From: Rugalucina vietnamica
Lineage: Eukaryota > Mollusca > Bivalvia > Lucinida > Lucinidae
DNA: 64,000 bases
Reading direction: 5' to 3'
Assembly: GCA_964017185.1 (NCBI GenBank)
Contig: OZ024877.1
Span: forward strand, 2,210,006-2,274,005
Of this stretch, positions 55,294-64,000 are shown one piece after another (the stretch's first letter is position 1; every line of letters begins with the position of its first letter). The translations under genes were made by a program, and so were the position numbers. The notes beneath the pieces were generated by a model. The model saw only the letters and a program-made list of their open reading frames with translations, made no database searches and was not told the DNA's origin.

Positions 55294-55536
55294 TTGACTT
55301 TTTATTTCACTTTACGGCAGACAGCTTCCTTATCATGTGAAGGAGCAGTGTCAGCTTCGTGTTCATTAGAGAATGTGACACAAGAACATGACTGTGTATG
55401 CCGAAACACACTTCCTGGTAATGCTGCAAATTCTACCACTTGGCCAAATCAGTCAACAGTGATTTCTGTAAATTTTGTTGACCATTTATGTATGTTAATA
55501 CCATGCAATATTACGGGTGAAAGGGCATCAATTTAG
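55294..55536 (+). other. Cysteine-rich frame of unknown nature
   Basis: An 80-codon frame follows a possible acceptor (TTTACGGCAG at 55318). It has six cysteines and three N-x-S/T sites (SLSCEGAVSASCSLENVT, HDCVCRNTLPG, HLCMLIPCNITG). It could be an exon of a secreted or receptor protein caught in the TIR element, or chance. No family recognised. Confidence 0.25.
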
Positions 55537-55539
55537 GCG

Positions 55540-56340
55540 ATCCCATAAGTTCATGATTTAAACGGCTTTGTGGTTGTTCATGGAGAATAACTTTTGATGC
55601 AAATTCTTTCCTACTACATGTAGTCTCGATCTAAAACATACGAGTATATATACATGTACATGTACATGTACGAATGCTCAAATTATTTGCGATTTATATG
55701 GAACCATAATCTGAATATTTGATAACGGTTACGTAAACAGCTTACCAAGAAATGCTGGCGGACAAGTAAGGTCCGAACATTTAATAAGACAGGCCGCGAT
55801 GGTTTTACATGTACATGTATAGATAGTGCGTTCGCTTTGAAAAAAAAGTTGCGATTTCGATCTCCGGCCGGTATATTCATGTTATTTTGATGACTTGTGT
55901 TTATCCTGACATAATTAAAGTAAACCGCCTGTTAAATCATTGCTATTGTACATAATTAAATACCTTTGATCAAATGTCATTAAACTTATTTATTCATTCA
56001 ATGAAAATGATTCTGATTATCCACATAGTCACTAAAGTGTGGTAATTTTATTCTTTGTCGGAAAGGACAATGCTCAAGGCGCGAATTTTTAATGACGCCC
56101 TTGATTTTTAAATGATTTTTTCGCTTCCATTCTTCTGTTCAAAGATCAAATAATCATGGATGATGTGAAAAGCAACACAAGTGACAAAGGTCATCATAAA
56201 TTTTTATGTAATCAAGAATATATTTATGTGGATTATAAGCCATCTAAACAAATACGTAACATTTGCAACTTTCATACTTGCAAATACTTATTATTTTTTT
56301 AATTTATTGTTTTATATTTATTCAAAAATTATAAACATGC
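55540..56340. other. Stretch without recognised genes
   Basis: AT-rich, with a short TACATG simple repeat near 55652-55670. Confidence 0.4.
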
Positions 56341-56429
56341 ATTTGTCTTTTCAATTCCTCCGAGAAACTCCGAGAAAAAGAGTTTTATCGATAAATCCAG
56401 GTAATTACCTTTCTCGGAGAAACACCGAG

Positions 56430-57002
56430 AAAGGCCTAGGGAATTTAAGGCCTGATTTCGGCCTCATGTGTTGATAAAAAACTGAATTTTGGAATTTTGA
56501 GGAGAAACGTATTGCAAATAGCACATATAGGTCCCTGCTTATATACTCTAGCACAACTATCACATTTAAATTGCACATGTTGCCATGGCAACGTTCCGAA
56601 AAGTATTGATATATCACTTTTTGCAATTTTGGGTCTATTTTTCACCATTGAACATCATTTTCAACTACCGGCCCACGCGACGAACAATTTCTTATTATGA
56701 AGTATCATCCAGAGATATTGTATGCTAAGTATAATTTTGTTCGGAGAGTGGGCTGGCACTTAAAAATTAAAAAAAATGTGTTCAGAAATGGTCAAAAATA
56801 GACCAAAAAGTGCAGAAAGTGCTCTATCTATGGTTCTTCTGGGCGTTGCCATGGCAACGCTTTTAGGATAAATGGAATACTTGTTCTTGGTTTTAATAGA
56901 GGAGACTTATGGCTGTTTTAAGGAATAGTTTTCTCACCTAAATTCCAAAATTTATTTTTTAGCAAAATCTGAGGCCAAAATCAGGCGTTAAATGCCCTAG
57001 TC
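56430..57002. repeat. ~570-bp imperfect inverted repeat with paired X-box palindromes
   Basis: Outer arms (GGAATTTAAGGCCTGATTTC with AATCAGGCGTTAAATGCCC) and inner arms (TTTTGGGTCTATTTTTCACC with GGTCAAAAATAGACCAAAA) face each other. GTTGCCATGGCAAC occurs exactly at 56579-56592 and 56845-56858. It forms the right interior of the 6.3-kb TIR element. Confidence 0.7.
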
Positions 57003-57169
57003 CTTTCACCGAGAAACACCGCGAAATTTCGCGCAGACGATTTCGTCTACCTGGCTTATTTCGCGGTGTTTCTCCGAGAAATAAAAATTTCGTGTTTGCC
57101 ATGGTTGCGGAGAAACGCGGAATATGTTGTTATTTTTTTACCGGGAGTGTAATAAGCAAACAACATAAA

Positions 57170-57520
57170 GACCAGAAGACCAATGGTATTGTAAACGCTC
57201 ACCTAAGATCAGCAATAAGCTGGTAGCATCAGGGAGTAGAGTATGACAACGTGGTTGTAAATTATGGCCTTGTATCACATTGACCTATTTAAAGGCAAGG
57301 TCAACATGGGTCGCCTATATACATTTAAATGGGGAAACCTGTTAAAATGTCATTTGAAGGGGAAAAACTTGCAGGAAATTGGCAAATGGACAGAATATTG
57401 ATCATTCTGAAAAAAAAATGGCCCAAGGGCTTCATCAGCCCATTTACTGGGACTATATACCATAATATTAAAACATGTTTAATGCTGTATAAAACAAGGC
57501 TACTTTTTAAATATACCCAT
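57170..57520 (-). repeat. Dispersed repeat of the FABP-intron-2 family
   Basis: Contains TCACATTGACCTATTTAAAGG and CAAGGTCAACATGGGTCGCC blocks. One partial unit. Confidence 0.65.
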
Positions 57521-57537
57521 TCAGCCAAAGGGAAAAG

Positions 57538-57540
<3 letters not shown>

Positions 57541-57590
<50 letters not shown>
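57541..57590. repeat. (AC)25 microsatellite
   Basis: Uninterrupted AC dinucleotides. It lies 180 bp from a Naiad 3' end. Confidence 0.95.
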
Positions 57591-57594
<4 letters not shown>

Positions 57595-58331
57595 TGTTAA
57601 AACTCATGAAAAGTCATTGGTTTACATGTTGAATGTTGATACATCAACTCACGTCATTTTCATTTAGCCCATGTTAATTTCATGCTGATGCTATTTTTAA
57701 GAACAAGGTAGGGTAATATGGATTTTGTAAGTTAATACAGAAAATCTGTCAAAATAATAAATCTCCAGGAAAAGGTACAAGTAGGCAAAGATCAGGAAAA
57801 GGCGCAATCAGAAAAAGATTCCCACTCCAAAAACCGAGGTGGGAAAAAACCAAACTAACAATCAGGTACTTATACCATGAAACATATCGCAAGCCGAATG
57901 AGCAGCTATTTTCCCAATAGGTGGCCACTCAGTTACCTTAACTTAACTAAAAATATGAAAACATACATAAGGCGCCAACAGCACAAAAAATTTTAAACAC
58001 CAAGACATAAAACAAAAAGAACCACTACAGAAGTATCGACTTGGAACGATCAGTAACACAAAGTTACTGGCGGGCTTAAACCGGTTTTACAGGTACCTAA
58101 CCTCACCCTCAGCTTCTGCAGTGGTTCACAACATTTAGTTAGTTCTTCGGTCCTCGTGGTGAATCTCTAACTAGTCAATGAATCATCAAGAACAAACAAA
58201 TAAATCATGATAAACATCCTGATGAATCAAAAACCAGGACTCACAGATTGAGTAAGCTGCCCGACGATGGAGATCCCTGGGCGCCGAATAACCTACTAAC
58301 TCCGGAGCAAAAGAAAAACACCAGTTGGACC

Positions 58332-58431
58332 CCGGTGGGCCAAGCAACAGACAAGAAGCTCCGGCCCCAACCAACTAAAATGAATAGCTTTAAGTCGGGG
58401 ACATCATAGAGTCTGACGCCCGACCCACCGG
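58332..58431 (-). promoter_or_regulatory. SECIS-like element of copy C
   Basis: Same layout as 14289-14388: ATGA quartet strand, TAAAG apical A's supplied by the TAA stop, and GGAG opposite. One helix II G is U here (GTCCCC), and the outer arms CCGGTGGG/CCCACCGG are intact. Confidence 0.65.
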
Positions 58432-60726
58432 CGTGCAATTAAAGAAGGCAGCATAGTTATCAACCATGATTGGGTTAAAAACTAAGCATGCAGACTGTCG
58501 CATAACATTCAAGTTATAACCTATACGTCTGTAACGTGATATGACTTTTCCGAACTGAAGAGAAAAATCATTTATTCCTTTAAGTTTCTTTAATTTGTAA
58601 ACCAAGTAACCATAAAATTCAGGTTCCGAAAGGCCCTCACTTAAAAGTGTCTTTAACCCAACATTATATTTGGAAATCAATTCATAGTGTCTACGATAAA
58701 ATTTAGAAAAGGTTTTTCGAAGTTTATGATACCGATAGCCCTGTTGGAGAAGTTTTGCCGTTAAACATTTATTTCGAGCGTTGAAGTCTGTAACATGATT
58801 GCAGACTCTAGCAAACCTAATAAGTTGCGAAATGTATACACCATAAGAAGCACGACGAGGAACGTCACCATCCAAAAAAGGAAAATTTACTATATCAAAA
58901 TCAAAGTCATCGCGTTTATCATAAATTTTAGAAGAAACAAATCCATTTGCAACAGAAAGATGTAGATCTAAAAAGGGGGCTTCGGTATCTGAGATATTAG
59001 CTTTGTTCAACTGAAGTTCAGGTGGATAAATTTGATTGACCATACCTTCAAAATAAGGGTTGTCAATGTTCAAAAGGTCATCGAGGTACCTAGATGTGGA
59101 ATTAAAAGCCTCGATAACATCAGCTTGATTATCATGGTTAAGAGAATCCATGAAATCTCTTTCGTAGCAGTATAAAAATAAATCAGCTACGAGAGGTGCG
59201 CAATTTGTACCCATCGGAATTCCAACAATTTGTCTGTATAACTTGGTCCCAAATCTAATATAAATATTATCAAGGAGATAGGATAAGGCGTCGCACACAT
59301 TCTGACATGACCAAAGGGTATACCGACTTTGGTCAGAGGAAGTGAAAAAAGCCTTTCTGTCATTACATGCCAAATAAAGTGAACCATAGTTTTTTAATGC
59401 CCTTTTGAAGGTCCACTCTATCAAATCCAGAAGTTTTTCTTTAATTAGATTATGTGGTAATGTTGTATACAGAGTAGAAAAATCATATGTGGACAAGCTT
59501 GTCGCACGGAACCCTCTACACTTCAATTTACTGAGCACCTCACCAGAATTTTTTATTGACCAAAACCAATTTTTATTTGAAGTTTCATACACTGTCTCAC
59601 AGTATCTTATAACATGAGATTTGATAGCAGTAAGACAAGAAGTTAATAATTTAGAAAGTTCAGTGGTAGTACAAGAGCTAGAATTTGCAATAAATCTAGC
59701 TTTGTATGGTCTTTTGTGAAGCTTAGGTAACCAATACATCGTAGGAAGTTTGTCTTGGCCTTCATTGACACAAACAGAAAACTTAACAGGTAAATCGTTT
59801 AAGTGGGCATTTACTACAGACACCTCATCAGTATCTGTCTCCAGATAAGCCCTGGTACCATCAAGCTCCTGTTTTAAGGTGTTAACGTAGTGAAGTCTAC
59901 AAACGACAACAACATTGTTTGCGGCTTTATCTGCCGGAACCAAGACATACTTTCTATGAAATTCTTGGATACCCTGCTTCAAATGCCTAAATGACGATTT
60001 GGGTTTAGGAGGTAAAAGATTAGTATTTTGTGAATAAAACTTAATACGTTTATCCACGATAGTGAAGATACTTCTTTTCCATTCTTTAAGAGCATTATCC
60101 TCAACACCCTCTCGTTTACACCATCGATTACCGAAATCATTTAATGCAGATGCAATCTCCTCTCTACATTTGTCGAAATTAATGTAGGAAGGGAATCTAT
60201 ATTTCGGACCTTTAGAAACAATTTTGCGAATTCTAGAATCCGAAATTATTTTTAAATTTCCAGTAACTATATGTCCAGCTGGTTGATAAACATATTTTGA
60301 ATCTTTACAATCTCAAGACTTAGGAGTATTAGCATGGATATCCAGATCAGAAACAAGTTTATTGAAATTAAAAATAGTATTTCTGATTGGTTTGTTATAT
60401 TTGTAACAAATAATAGGAGGTTCTGAATTTTGGAAGTAGGTAGGTATAGACTGTATCACTGATTTATCCTGGAATATGCTTGGTAAATCAATAAAGTCAA
60501 TTCCTTTATTGATGAAAGGAATTTTAATAAAACTTCTAATGTGATTAGATTCGGAATCGATAAATGGACGAAGAGCATGCTGAGTATAACATCTTGTTAA
60601 CAGTGCAGCGTCATACATTTGATGATTTCTATCGTAAAACCTATTAGCCTCTGTGTCCAGGGAACGTAATGCAGCAATAGGTAGAGAACTAAGATAAGAC
60701 AGCATTGGATGTCGACCGTGAATCAA
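58390..60726 (-). CDS. Naiad linker + reverse transcriptase with one in-frame UGA
   Basis: The frame from 60726 (the element sequence starts there; an ATG at 60750 lies in flanking DNA) to the TAA at 58392-58390 is open except for TGA at 60315-60313. After it come DCKDSKYVYQPAGHIVTGN, CREEIASALNDFGNRW, then the RT. Counting from the methionine at 60057: PTMYWLPKLHKRP (105-117), TYDFSTLYTTL (190-200, motif A Asp192), GIPMGTNCAPLVADL (279-293, motif B), RYLDD (323-327, motif C). Such RTs belong with telomerase-related Penelope RTs. If UGA is read as selenocysteine, linker and RT are one polypeptide; if not, RT would need internal initiation. Confidence 0.85.
60313..60315 (-). other. Candidate selenocysteine UGA in copy C
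   Basis: TGA between HANTPKS and DCKDSKYVY, same place as in copies A and B. No other in-frame stop exists over about 780 codons, which makes chance nonsense unlikely. Confidence 0.75.
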
Positions 60727-60839
60727 CTGGTTTGATCTGGTTTTCATCATGTTGGTTTAGTTTCAGAAAAATATAAGGATTTATTACTACTGAATAAACC
60801 AATCAAGAGATATTTCTTAAGTCATATAACAAACACACA

Positions 60840-61730
60840 TTGTAGTACTCTACTCCCAAATGTTACATGCCAAGTTTCGTTGAAATTGGTCCAGGAATTC
60901 TGTAAAAGAAGTGTCTTGAAGGGCTTTACCATATATGGACATGGTAGCCATCTTGGTCATGTGACCCGGATTATAAACATGTATAAACATATTGATTCCC
61001 TCTTTGTATAGATGCTTAAATTGTGGAATAGCTGCTCACTCGGCTTGGTATAAGTACCTAAGTGTCATTTTAGTTTTTACCCACCCCTCGGTTTATGGAG
61101 TGGGAATTTCTTCTGATTGCGCCATTTCCTGATCATTGCCTACTTGTACCTTTTTTATTATAAAATTTGGCTTCAATTGACCGAACGGTTTCAGAGAAGA
61201 TCTTTAAATATTATGATAATCTACATGTACATGTATATTGCCCCAGGGTGGGGCAGACCAACCCCTGGGATCAAAATTATTTCAGAATCATATATCATAA
61301 GTTCATTTGCTTATTTTCTGCAAGGTTTCCCCTTCAAATGACATTTTAACAATTTTCCCCATTCAAATGCATGGACGACCTATGTTGACCTTACCATAAA
61401 ATAGGTTAAGGTTAACCAAAGGTTATGATTTATATATACATTATAGCACTCTTGTCTTTGATGCTACATGCCAAGTTTCGTTGAAATCGGTCCAGCGGTT
61501 CCGGAGAAGAAGATTTTAAAGTGTTTTACCATATATGGGCATGGCGGCCATCTTGGTCATGTGACCTGGTTTATTTATAAAGACATTGGTTCCCCCTTCC
61601 TAAAGATGCTTCTTTTGAAATTTGGCTTTAATTGGCCAAGGGAGACGATCTTTGAAGAAGTGGACGACAGACGTCAGACGGACGGACGGACGCCGGGTGC
61701 CTGCCTATCCTGTAAGCTCAGCATAATTGC
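60840..61730 (+). repeat. Dispersed repeat, two partial units, split by a Naiad scrap
   Basis: Inverted copies of the FABP-intron-2 family (ATGGCGGCCATCTTGGTCAT, AAGTTTCGTTGAAAT), ending in GACGGACGGACG and a partial CTGTAAGCTC end. Naiad 3' terminus at 61022-61155 lies between the units. Confidence 0.7.
61022..61155 (+). mobile_element. Naiad 3'-terminal scrap
   Basis: The last ~130 bp of the older-type 3' UTR (CTGCTCACTCGGCTTGG to GATCATTGCCTACTTGTACC), inserted in a dispersed repeat. Confidence 0.7.
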
Positions 61731-61901
61731 CATAAAATGGTCAGTAAAGATGTAAGCAGAGTTCTATTATTGATTTTATGTTGCCACAGTCATTGTCCGA
61801 TATATCTTTTTTTTTGAAAGGTCAATCACTAGAGACTAAATTATTTCATTTTATTGTTGTTTTAACTGTTCTATGGCGATTCTCGCATATTTCTTTGTCT
61901 C

Positions 61902-62275
61902 CTAACAAGTTTTCGATCTTCTGAAAACGTCCTGATTTACCATGGTGTTTTTCCACTTTCCAGCCTGTGGGGTGAACCTGGTAAGAAGCCATGTGGTATA
62001 TATCGTGTCCGTTAATTCGTAGTAAATTCCCGTCCAGCTACAGGTTTAGTTGGAGTTCCCATGAGCCTCATTGTTATAAGCAACGGAAAATCCAAGAATG
62101 GTATCCTCGTTGTTCGGTCCTGCCGTCGTGTATCTGCCACTGAGGTAGTACCAGTCTGATGCCTCACCTACCCTAGAGTTATATTGACCTGTTAGATGGC
62201 CAAAAAGACAGAATTCGAACTTCACGCACGAGCCAAGTTCGTTCTTCCAGATACCCATAATACCACATCGATCGT
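61902..62275 (-). pseudogene. Avidin-like biotin-binding protein, exon 2 with one in-frame TAA
   Basis: Begins after TTTTACAG with AC, completing a codon from exon 1. The frame reads CGIMGIWKNELGSCVKF, GHLTGQYNSRVGEASDWYYL, GFSVAYNNEAHGNSN, stop, TCSWTGIYYEL, TTWLLTRF, GKWKNTMVNQDVF, and ends at TAG (61904-61902). The W-x-N-x-L-G-S motif, TG-Y, GFxV-N, WTG, TTWLLTR and K-W fit the avidin/streptavidin fold, including the N, L, S and tryptophans of the biotin pocket. The single TAA at 62048-62046 interrupts an otherwise intact avidin reading frame. So this is a pseudogene, a null allele or a sequence error. No intron of usable size could remove it. Confidence 0.8.
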
Positions 62276-62595
62276 CTGTAAAATCAATGTTTTTTTTTTT
62301 TTTATTTTCAGTCTTTTCCAAATGTTCAAATGTTAAATGTTGTAAGGAGGAGCTCAAACGTTAAATAACTGCCTCGTCACACATTATAGTCTCTCGTCGA
62401 AAACTCGCGATTGCTTGCAAAACAAAAATCAACAGTTATGGTCATATTCACGTTAGCTGTTGACAGGTACGTAAAGCAATAAATCAATCAAGCAAAATCT
62501 CTTCTTAAATTTTAAAATTTCCTGGATACATTGTAGCCAACATTAACAAGTTTTAAAAGTTTTCGTTTCAGCTATGATCAAAATGCATTTCCTAC

Positions 62596-62653
62596 CTGAC
62601 TTTATTATCGAAACAGCAAGGGCAATACTGACGATGTGCACTACACTGTTCAT
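62596..62653 (-). CDS. Avidin-like protein, exon 1 (signal peptide)
   Basis: ATG at 62653. MNSVVHIVSIALAVSIIKS is a short hydrophobic signal peptide, consistent with secreted avidins. The donor GTAGGA at 62595 leaves phase 1, which matches exon 2 (G+AC gives Asp). With exon 2 the frame totals 143 codons before TAG, close to ~150 for chicken avidin precursor. Confidence 0.7.
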
Positions 62654-62819
62654 TTTGTGCTCTTCTTTTATGTACTCAAGTAGATGAGAAAGACCTGTAA
62701 AGTAAATGAAATTGTACGTACTCCACGTATTAGATGATAATCAACATAATTTAAACATACCAATTTTCTAAAACTTTTTATTTATGTACATGTAGATAAA
62801 GTCAACTATTGCACATTTT

Positions 62820-63060
62820 GTTGTGGTCGAGTGGGAATATGCCTCCCGACTTACTGGGGTCTAGGGAAAATAGATTGGCTGCTTCTGCCCCCAGGCTAAG
62901 CTTCTAAACTGCTGACAATAGTTAAACGCTCAAGTCTGAGCCTGCCCAGGAAATGTGGTTTAGTCAAACAATCCATACATACTCGTATAAGCCTTATTGG
63001 TTTGCTTGGGTGGTTATATTTATGAAGCACATTTTGAGTGTAATGGCATCCTAATATTGG
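62820..63060 (-). mobile_element. SINE sharing the core of the 5S-headed SINE
   Basis: The minus strand contains AAGGCTTATACGAGTATGTA, TGTTTGACTAAACCACAT and CCTGGGCAGGCTCAGAC, aligned in order with the core of 43908-44285. The 5S head is absent. Confidence 0.55.
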
Positions 63061-63821
63061 GTAATGGTGGCAACGCTTGCTGTTGACTGGGACGTAGACC
63101 GATACTCAGTCTCAACTTCTGTATATAATTCCTATCGTCACACTACCTTATAGCACCTATACTGCTTCTCTGATAGCTTCAGAATTATTCTACTACTTCA
63201 GTCTAAAAGAGAGAAAATTTCATAATACCTTATAAAATAATTGTGGTTAGAAAAATATCAATGAAACATAAAATAAGTAGGAGACTTGTACATGTCTAAC
63301 TGCGACTTATCCTATTGGTATAGTACAGAGCCTATGGAGACAAAACTGTGATTAAATCAAATAACGAAAATGAAATCATTTTGTACGTGGTTTGTTCATA
63401 AATAACGGAGACTTTTACTGTAAAACGGTCACTGAGCAATGCATGGTACTGGAAACGTGTATAATGTTGTTTTAGATTTCACGAGTAATCCGTGATGCAA
63501 ATTTAAGCGTGATTACGTTGATACTATAGACACATGAGCTGTTTATTTTACCATGGTAACGGTCACCCGGGGCACTCCGATTTTTTACCTCCTTTGTATG
63601 CATTTAGTTGCTTGTAAAACAGTTGATAATCAACGCATTTGCTTGAAATTATGTCAGAATTACACCAAGCATTATTACAACGTTAGCTGTAAAAATGACA
63701 TCATTTGGCAACTGCATTTGGAAGCAAACAACTTTTTAAGTTCCTCGGAGCCGACCTCAAAACGCCCAGTTTTTGCGGCAATGGATCGCCTTGAAAACCG
63801 TGCAGTAATCAAATTTTGTCG
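63061..63821. other. Stretch without recognised genes
   Basis: Contains the dispersed block shared with about 23620-23690 near 63310-63380. Plus-strand frame 63553-63933 runs into the SINE and is not convincing. Confidence 0.4.
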
Positions 63822-64000
63822 AGGCGGCCCCCGTGGCCGATTGGTTAAGGTCGCTGACTTCAGTGCTCTTGATCATTCGATCATCTCACCGATGTGGGTT
63901 CGCGCCTCGCACGGGCCACGAATTCATATGTGAGACAAGCCATGTTCTGCTTGCGGGTGGGTCAGGTGGTTTTTCCCCGGGTACTCCGGTTTTCGCCCCA
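63822..64000 (+). mobile_element. tRNA-headed SINE, cut by the window end
   Basis: GGCCGATTGGTTAAGGTCGC (A box) and GTGGGTTCGCGCCTCG (B box region) about 55 bp apart form a tRNA-like promoter. This is followed by a non-tRNA body with GGTGGTTTTTCCCCGGGTAC. The 3' end is outside the window. Confidence 0.7.

Larger units (their letters stand above)
50821..57149. mobile_element. 6.3-kb TIR element with CTCGGAGAAACACCGAG modules
   Basis: The ends CAGACCCGGTAAAAAATC and the complement of CACTCCCGGTAAAAAAAT, matching for about 28 bp to ACAACATATTCC, form TIRs flanked by TA on each side. Both ends carry palindromic modules built from TTTCTCGGAGAAACACCG (about 50935-51050, 56355-56435, 57005-57090). 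No transposase recognised, so probably non-autonomous or degraded. The TIR style resembles TA-target families such as ISL2EU, but the assignment is a guess. A TRIM, a Harbinger derivative and MITEs are nested inside. Confidence 0.65.
57773..60726 (-). mobile_element. Naiad copy C, best-preserved, 5'-truncated
   Basis: The minus strand starts inside the nuclease-linker part (IHGRHPMLSYLSSLP) and runs unbroken through the linker UGA, RT, TAA, SECIS-like element and 3' UTR to the 3' terminus at 57773. No frame break seen. It is about 99% like the nested copy at 13.7-15.8 kb, so the subfamily amplified recently. Confidence 0.9.

Noticed and set aside
57329-57667. Frame of 112 codons across the AC repeat
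   Set aside because: It is a translation of a dispersed repeat and an (AC)n microsatellite (Thr-His run).

Overview
This is an intron-rich, AT-rich metazoan window dominated by repeats, most likely from a bivalve mollusc. The main reason is the abundant Penelope-like retroelement with an N-terminal GIY-YIG nuclease (Naiad type) and in-frame UGA codons. From memory, selenocysteine-coding Naiads have been described in clams and spiders. The dispersed repeats starting GAGCCGC, the 'GCTCACC...GGTGAGC' repeats and several hairpin MITEs also look molluscan to me. No species call is possible from sequence alone.

Host genes. (1) A TRPC-type cation channel on the minus strand: four exons between 7.08 and 4.48 kb (S5, pore/S6, TRP-box region, C-terminal tail). 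(2) A complete four-exon gene for a fatty-acid-binding-protein-like lipocalin relative, 27.005-32.445 kb, plus strand. (3) A two-exon avidin-like gene, 62.653-61.902 kb, minus strand, with a signal peptide and one in-frame TAA. All splice junctions used are GT/AG and phase-consistent except the junction out of the third TRPC exon, which is unresolved.

Repeats by region. 0.3-3.7 kb: foldback element split by a Naiad fragment. 3.7-4.3 kb: duplicated tRNA-headed SINE. 6.6-8.5 kb: MITEs. 8.7-16.6 kb: nested Naiads, including the copy with the longest 5' coding region. 17.2-17.8 kb: hammerhead-ribozyme repeat dimer. 19.6-23.5 kb: more Naiads. 24.1-25.9 kb: ~310-bp tandem repeat. 33.4-34.9 kb: Naiad 3' ends and a second ribozyme dimer, split by a TIR element (34.9-38.4 kb) that carries a LINE. 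39.9-43.9 kb: a Naiad split by an eight-copy ribozyme-bearing array. 44-50 kb: 5S-headed SINE, LINE fragment, MITEs, one more ribozyme monomer. 50.8-57.1 kb: a 6.3-kb TIR element containing a small LTR element and a Harbinger derivative. 57.8-60.7 kb: the best Naiad reverse transcriptase. 61-64 kb: avidin gene and SINEs.

Two RNA systems stand out. First, the Naiad frame is open across three UGA codons that sit where family members carry cysteines. A SECIS-like structure lies across its terminal TAA, so the stop codon itself supplies the apical adenines. Second, 13 type I hammerhead ribozymes occur in ~360-376-bp tandem repeats at four loci, matching the animal 'retrozyme' pattern. The largest array sits inside a Naiad reverse-transcriptase gene. 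Both are sequence-based inferences that have not been tested.
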